A stretch of DNA of 20,853 nucleotides from an uncultured Clostridia bacterium (GTDB lineage: Bacteria > Bacillota > Clostridia > Christensenellales > Borkfalkiaceae), in NCBI GenBank assembly GCA_934254825.1, contig CAKQMB010000023.1, positions 1 to 20,853 on the forward strand, in the 5' to 3' direction. Position 1 is the first letter of the stretch; each line of letters opens with the position of its first letter. The position numbers were made by a program, and so were the translations under genes. The notes under the pieces were generated by a model, which saw nothing but the letters and a program-made list of their open reading frames with translations, was not told the DNA's origin and ran no database searches. Shown here one piece after another: positions 17,430 through 20,853 of the stretch.

Positions 17430-19163
17430 TCAGTTCCAGTTGTAATTGTCGAGATAGGTTTTAAGCCCCGTGAAGTAATCTTCTGCGGTTGCGCCGTTTC
17501 TGAACGCCTGTATCGCATAAGTCTGCGTGCCGCCGGCTAACGTCGAACTATACATCTCAAACGCCGAGAAATGTTGCATGTTGTTCATATACGTGGAGTT
17601 AGTCGCGTAAGGATAAACAACCTCCGATTTCTCTTTCATGTTCCAGACCGACAAACCGAAACTCGTCATTTCGCTCTTATCCGCGTCGCTTAAAGCGTAA
17701 TTCAAAGCCTTGGGAGTGTTCGTGCATACCGTGAACGCGCGAAGCTCGGCGTCTGTATTGCAGAATCTGATAAATTCTTCCGCCAAAGCCTGTTTCTCTG
17801 CCGAAAGCCCGGATTTTACGCATGCGAGAGCGAAAAGCTGATCTATCATCGTGTTTTTCTTCGTCCCGTTAGCTTTTGCCGCAGTGATTTCGGCATTTGC
17901 GTTGGGAAGAGGCATGAATTTGAAGTTACGGTTTTTAGCCGCAAGATTCTGATCGTGAGTTTTGCTTACCAAGGTCTGAAAAGCGGGTGCCGCTTCGTTT
18001 TCCCACCAGATACCTTCGATTAAAATTCCGATATCCTTATTTACGCCGTCGTTAGAACCCGTGATGAAGTCTTCCTGCGCGTTAAGATGCGTATAACTCG
18101 AATTGAAAACGCCTTTTTTGCCGACGATATCGGTGGTATTTCCGCTTGCGTCCACAGCCATTTCTTCAAGCTTTTCAAGGAATTTCAAAGCGTAATATTT
18201 ACCTGCCTGTCTTGCAAGATCGTTCTTGTTTTCCGTAGTTATTTTAAGAGGCGCCGCGTCTTTTACGAACGCTCCGCCCGAAATCGTTCCGAGGTCGGTA
18301 GCGTCTCCGTCCATTGTGTAGTTAAGCATCATCTGATCGTATCCTTCATAATCGGCAACAAGCGCCTGGAAGAACCAGGTGAGATAATGATAATATCTGT
18401 AACCGTTCCAGGTTATGGGCTGAACGTTCTTCTGATTCATATATTCAAGAAGAATAAAGAACTCGTCGTAAGTGGAAGGAAGTCCGTCGTCGTCGGTGTT
18501 TGAAAGTCCGTCGGGTCCGACGCTTTTCGCGTCGCCCTTATCCGCGATGAACCAGTCCTCTATCGAAGCGACTTTACCGTCCGTAAGATACGGTTCGGCG
18601 GCAAAATAGAAGTTTTTCGCGTCGAATACGTCCTTATTGTAAGTAAGTCCCGCAAAAGTGTTAGTGTGAGGAATCGCATAGTATTTTTCGTCTACCTTGA
18701 AAAATTCTTTCTGCGAATCGTCCATCTTGTCTTCGATAGATTTGCTTTCGCCGTCGAGCTTGGTCGTTACGGCAGAAGTGATATCCGCAAGCATTCCCTG
18801 ATTTTTAAGAGAATAATAGTCTGCCGATTCGGCAAAATAAACTTCGTTTGAACTGTTTATTTTGGTCGCGATGTTATCCTTGTTCGCGTCGACTATTATC
18901 TGAACGCCTTTTTTACCGCCGGAAAACTCGTCGTTTGCGTGAGCGGCTTCGAATCTCTGTTTGGCGTTCATGATCCATTGCGAACCATATCCGCCGTTAT
19001 AGTTATAAACATAAAGTTGCATTTTTTCGCCGTTGACCGACTCGTTTCCGCCCGCAGAGCCTCCGTCGCTGTTACCGGAAGGGGTGTTGCCGCAAGCCGT
19101 AAAAGCAAATGCCGTGACCGCACCGAGCATAAGCGCGGTAAGTTTTTTAAAAACGTTTTTCAT
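17430..19163 (-). CDS. ABC transporter sugar-binding lipoprotein (extracellular solute-binding protein, family 1)
   Basis: 577 residues. The signal peptide MKNVFKKLTALMLGAV... ends at lipobox FTAC with Cys24, then a Gly/Ser/Asn tether. It captures oligosaccharide outside the cell and delivers it to the permeases. The body (from about residue 48) has the family pattern YAIPHTNTFAGLTYNKDVF (162-180). An Asp-rich loop GPDGLSNTDDDGLPSTYDEFF (216-236) looks like a calcium-binding site and occurs in related Clostridia binding proteins. The Trp/Tyr-rich stretch TWNGYRYYHYLTWFFQ (251-266) fits sugar stacking. The ATG at 19163 is preferred over 19271: it has GGAG ten bases upstream and restores a clean signal peptide, whereas the longer form adds a lysine-rich non-signal sequence that lies in the 5' leader. 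It is the first gene of the train, about 78 bases after the predicted start site. Confidence 0.93.
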   Translation of the reverse strand: MKNVFKKLTALMLGAVTAFAFTACGNTPSGNSDGGSAGGNESVNGEKMQLYVYNYNGGYGSQWIMNAKQRFEAAHANDEFSGGKKGVQIIVDANKDNIATKINSSNEVYFAESADYYSLKNQGMLADITSAVTTKLDGESKSIEDKMDDSQKEFFKVDEKYYAIPHTNTFAGLTYNKDVFDAKNFYFAAEPYLTDGKVASIEDWFIADKGDAKSVGPDGLSNTDDDGLPSTYDEFFILLEYMNQKNVQPITWNGYRYYHYLTWFFQALVADYEGYDQMMLNYTMDGDATDLGTISGGAFVKDAAPLKITTENKNDLARQAGKYYALKFLEKLEEMAVDASGNTTDIVGKKGVFNSSYTHLNAQEDFITGSNDGVNKDIGILIEGIWWENEAAPAFQTLVSKTHDQNLAAKNRNFKFMPLPNANAEITAAKANGTKKNTMIDQLFALACVKSGLSAEKQALAEEFIRFCNTDAELRAFTVCTNTPKALNYALSDADKSEMTSFGLSVWNMKEKSEVVYPYATNSTYMNNMQHFSAFEMYSSTLAGGTQTYAIQAFRNGATAEDYFTGLKTYLDNYNWN

Positions 19164-19242
19164 AACACGTTTTCTCCTTTTCTTTTTTTTCGTTCGAGAA
19201 GAACCTTTTCGTCCGTAACGAAAAAACACTCCTCTTTGTGCG

Positions 19243-19265
19243 AAATTATTATAGCATAATAATTT
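19243..19265. repeat. Perfect 9-bp inverted repeat over the operon -10 box
   Basis: AAATTATTA (19243-19251), 5-base spacer TAGCA, TAATAATTT (19257-19265). It contains the minus-strand -10 hexamer, so a repressor bound here would block the operon promoter. It is AT-rich, so a chance origin is possible. Confidence 0.5.
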
Positions 19266-19276
19266 TTGCAATTCAA
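19248..19276 (-). promoter_or_regulatory. Promoter of the transporter/glycosidase operon
   Basis: On the minus strand the -35 is TTGAAT (19276-19271), the spacer is 17 bases, and the -10 is TATAAT (19253-19248) with an extended TGC just upstream. The predicted start is near 19241, giving a ~78-base leader. The leader carries a small hairpin (TTTTCGT 19206-19212 with ACGAAAA 19218-19224). Confidence 0.8.
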
Positions 19277-19312
19277 TAGCGATTTTTGCAAAATATTATT
19301 GCATTTTTGGCA
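19262..19312. promoter_or_regulatory. Three phased direct repeats, candidate AraC-family operator
   Basis: ATTTTTGCAA at 19262-19271 and again at 19282-19291, and ATTTTTGGCA at 19303-19312. Start-to-start spacing is 20 and 21 bp, two helical turns, as expected for AraC-family tandem half-sites. Copy 1 overlaps the operon -35/spacer, copy 2 sits just upstream of the -35, and copy 3 lies in the spacer of the regulator's own promoter. The array could therefore serve operon activation and autoregulation. Copies 2 and 3 also contain an inverted TGCAA/TTGCA pair (19287-19303). Confidence 0.65.
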
Positions 19313-19327
19313 TTTGTATGATATGAT
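19299..19327 (+). promoter_or_regulatory. Promoter of the AraC-family regulator, probably leaderless
   Basis: -35 TTGCAT (19299-19304), 17-base spacer, -10 TATGAT (19322-19327). The ATG at 19334 lies where transcription should begin, and no ribosome binding site precedes it. Confidence 0.65.
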
Positions 19328-19333
19328 AAGTTT

Positions 19334-20137
19334 ATGAATAACGAAAACATCTCTTTTTATCATTCCCTCGATACGCCGACAACTCCCGATAACGTGAGCT
19401 GGGCGCCGCATCTCCACAGCAATTACGAAATTCTTTTCGTATATTCCGTGGAAGAGGCGTACTTTAACATAAGCGGCTTTAAATATCAGTTGAAATCGTT
19501 CGATTTCGTTTTCATAAAGCCCGCAACGATCCATAATCTCACGATTCCGTATTCTCAGAACTACGAGCGTTGCGGAATTTATTTTTCGGAAAACATGATA
19601 CCCGACGAGTTAAAACCTGCGGTAAACAATTTTAACAGAATATATCATTTTGAAAAAGACGACCCTGTTTTTAAGGTTATCGACAGCGTTTCGGACGCGG
19701 AATTAAAATTTTCAAAAGAAGATTTACAAGCCATCCTCCCATCCGCTCTGGCTCAGATTCTTTATCATCTTAAATACTTATCCGTCGATAACGAAAACGT
19801 AGGAATTTCCAACGACGTCATCGATAAAATAATAAGGTATATAGACGAACATATAACCGAACCTTTGAACGCGGAAATTATTTCCGAGAAATTCTTCGTG
19901 AGTAAATCGTGGCTTTCTCATAGCTTCAAGAATTATTTAGGTATGAGTCTGAAAAAATATATAAATCAAAAGAAGCTTTTGACTATCGAAAAGCTTATTC
20001 CGACGGGACTTTCGTTGTCCCATCTTTCCGAAGGTTATTCCTACAACAACTACGCGACTTTTTTCCGTCAGTATAAGCAATATACAGGTAAAAAACCGAA
20101 AGATAATAAACTGAACGATTCAAAGCCGAAAGAATAA
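19334..20137 (+). CDS. AraC-family transcriptional regulator
   Basis: 267 residues. The N-terminal cupin-like sensor domain (about 20-95) has the typical WAPHLHSNYEILFV motif with His26 and His28, then FxFIKPATIHNLTIP (57-72). The C-terminal domain has two helix-turn-helix units. The first is at about 180-204 (AEIISEKFFVSKSWLSHSFKNYLG) and the second at about 222-255, ending in YSYNNYATFFRQYKQYTGKKP, the family's conserved C-terminal signature. It is divergent from the transporter operon, the usual place for its regulator; the ligand is probably a sugar released from the imported glycan (inference). The next in-frame Met is at residue 88, inside the sensor domain, so the ATG at 19334 is the only sensible start despite lacking a ribosome binding site. 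Confidence 0.92.
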   Translation: MNNENISFYHSLDTPTTPDNVSWAPHLHSNYEILFVYSVEEAYFNISGFKYQLKSFDFVFIKPATIHNLTIPYSQNYERCGIYFSENMIPDELKPAVNNFNRIYHFEKDDPVFKVIDSVSDAELKFSKEDLQAILPSALAQILYHLKYLSVDNENVGISNDVIDKIIRYIDEHITEPLNAEIISEKFFVSKSWLSHSFKNYLGMSLKKYINQKKLLTIEKLIPTGLSLSHLSEGYSYNNYATFFRQYKQYTGKKPKDNKLNDSKPKE

Positions 20138-20243
20138 AATAATCTCGAAAAATTTCAAAATCGAACGGTAAATAACAATCTGTTTCTACCCGTGTTTTGA
20201 GCAGTAAATCTGCCGTTTGATTGTAAAACGCGCGCTTTTAACA
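20138..20243. other. Untranslated stretch after the regulator gene
   Basis: No gene is seen. It contains one small inverted repeat, GCAG/CTGC, around TAAAT, and is otherwise plain 3' untranslated sequence leading to the terminator. Confidence 0.5.
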
Positions 20244-20276
20244 AGAGGCTCCGATGACGATCGGGGCTTTTCTTTT
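20244..20276 (+). terminator. Rho-independent terminator downstream of the AraC gene
   Basis: GCTCCGAT (20248-20255), loop GACG, ATCGGGGC (20260-20267), an 8-bp stem with one G-U pair, followed by TTTTCTTTT. It lies about 110 bases after the regulator stop and is the only strong T-run terminator for this strand. Confidence 0.8.
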
Positions 20277-20392
20277 GCAATAAAAAGATAGGAATAACTT
20301 ACGACGTTCCGCAACGAAAAACCCCTGTTTCATTGCACTTCGATATCTCTTTACGGATTTAGGATAATTAAATGTAAAAATATTGAAAAATT

Positions 20393-20445
20393 AAAAGAAA
20401 CCCAAAACAAAAGCACTAAAAAGTGTCTCGTTTTAGGTTTCTTTT
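20393..20445 (-). terminator. Long AT-rich hairpin, possible minus-strand terminator
   Basis: AAAAGAAACC (20393-20402) pairs exactly with GGTTTCTTTT (20436-20445). Inside are AAAAC/GTTTT (20404-20408 with 20430-20434) and CACT/AGTG (20414-20417 with 20422-20425). On the minus strand the stem is followed by AATTTTTC, so it could terminate a leftward transcript. On the plus strand no T-run follows. Confidence 0.5.
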
Positions 20446-20464
20446 GGTGGGCATCTTTTGCTGA

Positions 20465-20540
20465 GAACCGCCGCGGTGTTCCTCATCTCACCGCGCCCAC
20501 ATAAAAATATATCCGTCGTCCGATAGGACAACGGTTTTGC
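20465..20540. repeat. Left copy of a ~75-bp duplicated sequence
   Basis: Bases 20471-20516 match 20701-20746 exactly (46 bp). Across the ~75-bp unit only a handful of substitutions separate the two copies. It contains a CGCGGTG/CACCGCG stem (20472-20478 with 20489-20495) and a 9-bp hairpin with a GATA loop (20513-20534). Similarity extends weakly about 13 bases further left. Confidence 0.9.
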
Positions 20541-20568
20541 CCGAAATCTTTTCGGCAGGGGTGGAGTG

Positions 20569-20618
20569 CGAGAGATTATCTTGCTCTTCTCTCTTTCATT
20601 ACTCTCTCCAATCTCTCG
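20569..20618. repeat. 9-bp inverted repeat between the two copies
   Basis: CGAGAGATT (20569-20577) and AATCTCTCG (20610-20618) are exact inverted repeats enclosing a pyrimidine-rich loop of 32 bases. Confidence 0.7.
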
Positions 20619-20694
20619 GCGACGAGCATATCTTCGCCTTTCTCATTTCTGCCGCTGTGTTCGCTTGTTATCAACTCCGCCAAGCTCTTGCTAC

Positions 20695-20770
20695 GAACCA
20701 CCGCGGTGTTCCTCATCTCACCGCGCCCACATAAAAATATATCCGTTGTCCTATTGGACAACGGATTTGC
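20695..20770. repeat. Right copy of the ~75-bp duplicated sequence
   Basis: It lies 230 bases from the left copy, in the same orientation. The terminal hairpin is perfect here (CCGTTGTCC, loop TATT, GGACAACGG; 20743-20764). The CGCGGTG/CACCGCG stem is at 20702-20708 with 20719-20725. Confidence 0.9.
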
Positions 20771-20835
20771 CTGAAAGGCGAATTATACTATTAAGTGCAA
20801 CAGGCAAAATAAAAAAAGAAGTTCATATAAATCTA

Positions 20836-20844
20836 TGGTATAAT
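20836..20844 (+). promoter_or_regulatory. Extended -10 promoter pointing out of the window
   Basis: TGGTATAAT fits an extended -10 (TG-N-TATAAT). No good -35 lies 16-18 bases upstream. It probably serves a gene beyond base 20853. Confidence 0.5.
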
Positions 20845-20853
20845 GTTAATAAC

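Larger units (their letters stand above)
20385..20775 (-). ncRNA. Candidate structured non-coding RNA (speculative)
   Basis: This stretch has no convincing protein gene but is dense in paired segments. From the right, on the minus strand: a TATAAT at 20787-20782, a 9-bp hairpin, a 7-bp hairpin (20719-20725 with 20702-20708), a 9-bp long-range stem (20610-20618 with 20569-20577), a second copy of the first two hairpins, a closing GTGGGC/GCCCAC pair (20447-20452 with 20495-20500), and a final stem ending in T-rich sequence. The good -10 lacks a convincing -35 at 17 bases. I do not recognise it as a known RNA class. Confidence 0.3.

Noticed and set aside
19164..19271. N-terminal extension of the sugar-binding lipoprotein to 19271
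   Set aside because: It would start upstream of the predicted transcription start and add a lysine-rich stretch before the signal peptide. The ATG at 19163 has a ribosome binding site.
19266..19291. CcpA catabolite-repression (cre) site near the operon promoter
   Set aside because: The AAAAATCGCTATTG stretch keeps only the central part of the consensus and misses both outer ends.
20465..20770. CRISPR array
   Set aside because: There are only two copies, the unit is too long (about 75 bp), the spacing is 230 bp and no cas gene is nearby.
20393..20770. Miniature transposable element
   Set aside because: No terminal inverted repeats bounding the whole region and no target-site duplication could be seen; the two ~75-bp copies are direct, not inverted.

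Overview
The window looks like a Gram-positive, Clostridia-type gut bacterium (inference). The grounds are several lipoprotein signals ending in a lipobox Cys, strong AGGAGG-type ribosome binding sites, a sugar ABC transporter with a lipoprotein binding subunit, and cell-surface proteins built from bacterial Ig-like and InlB-like repeats. Base composition is moderate by eye. No rRNA, tRNA, CRISPR array, phage gene or transposase was found.

Layout. Positions 1-19163 hold one long minus-strand gene train, read from right to left. It starts with a binding lipoprotein (17430-19163) and two ABC permeases (16426-17355 and 15492-16421). Four extracellular proteins follow: a multi-Ig secreted protein (12511-15495), a DUF4838-type lipoprotein (10466-12499), a Big_2/beta-helix lipoprotein (8525-10453) and a large repeat protein with a C-terminal anchor (5333-8470). 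The train ends with three glycosidases that lack signal peptides: a GH38 alpha-mannosidase (2630-5260), a GH2 enzyme (210-2633) and the start of a GH78 alpha-L-rhamnosidase-like enzyme (1-208, cut by the window edge). Most junctions are tight: ATGA overlaps at 15492-15495 and 2630-2633, and gaps of 1, 4, 11 and 12 bases elsewhere. The three wider gaps (54-74 bases) contain hairpins, the one at 17381-17415 being a perfect 12-bp stem between the binding protein and the permeases.

Divergent from the train is an AraC-family regulator (19334-20137, plus strand). The 170-base gap between them carries a consensus-like promoter for each direction and three copies of an ATTTTTGCAA-type direct repeat spaced 20 and 21 bp apart. 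This is a plausible operator array for the regulator. The regulator's own promoter is so close to its ATG that its mRNA should be leaderless.

How it works together (inference): surface and lipid-anchored proteins bind or process a mannose- and rhamnose-containing glycan, the ABC transporter imports oligosaccharides, and the cytoplasmic GH38, GH2 and GH78 enzymes dismantle them. No ATPase gene is present, so a shared MsmK/MalK-type ATPase encoded elsewhere is expected. The four uncharacterised extracellular proteins, locked in the same operon as the transporter, are the most novel protein content.

The right end (20138-20853) has no convincing protein gene. It holds a plus-strand terminator and then a highly structured region with a duplicated ~75-bp sequence, several hairpins, a possible minus-strand promoter and terminator-like hairpin, and an extended -10 promoter pointing out of the window. 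It could encode an undescribed structured RNA.
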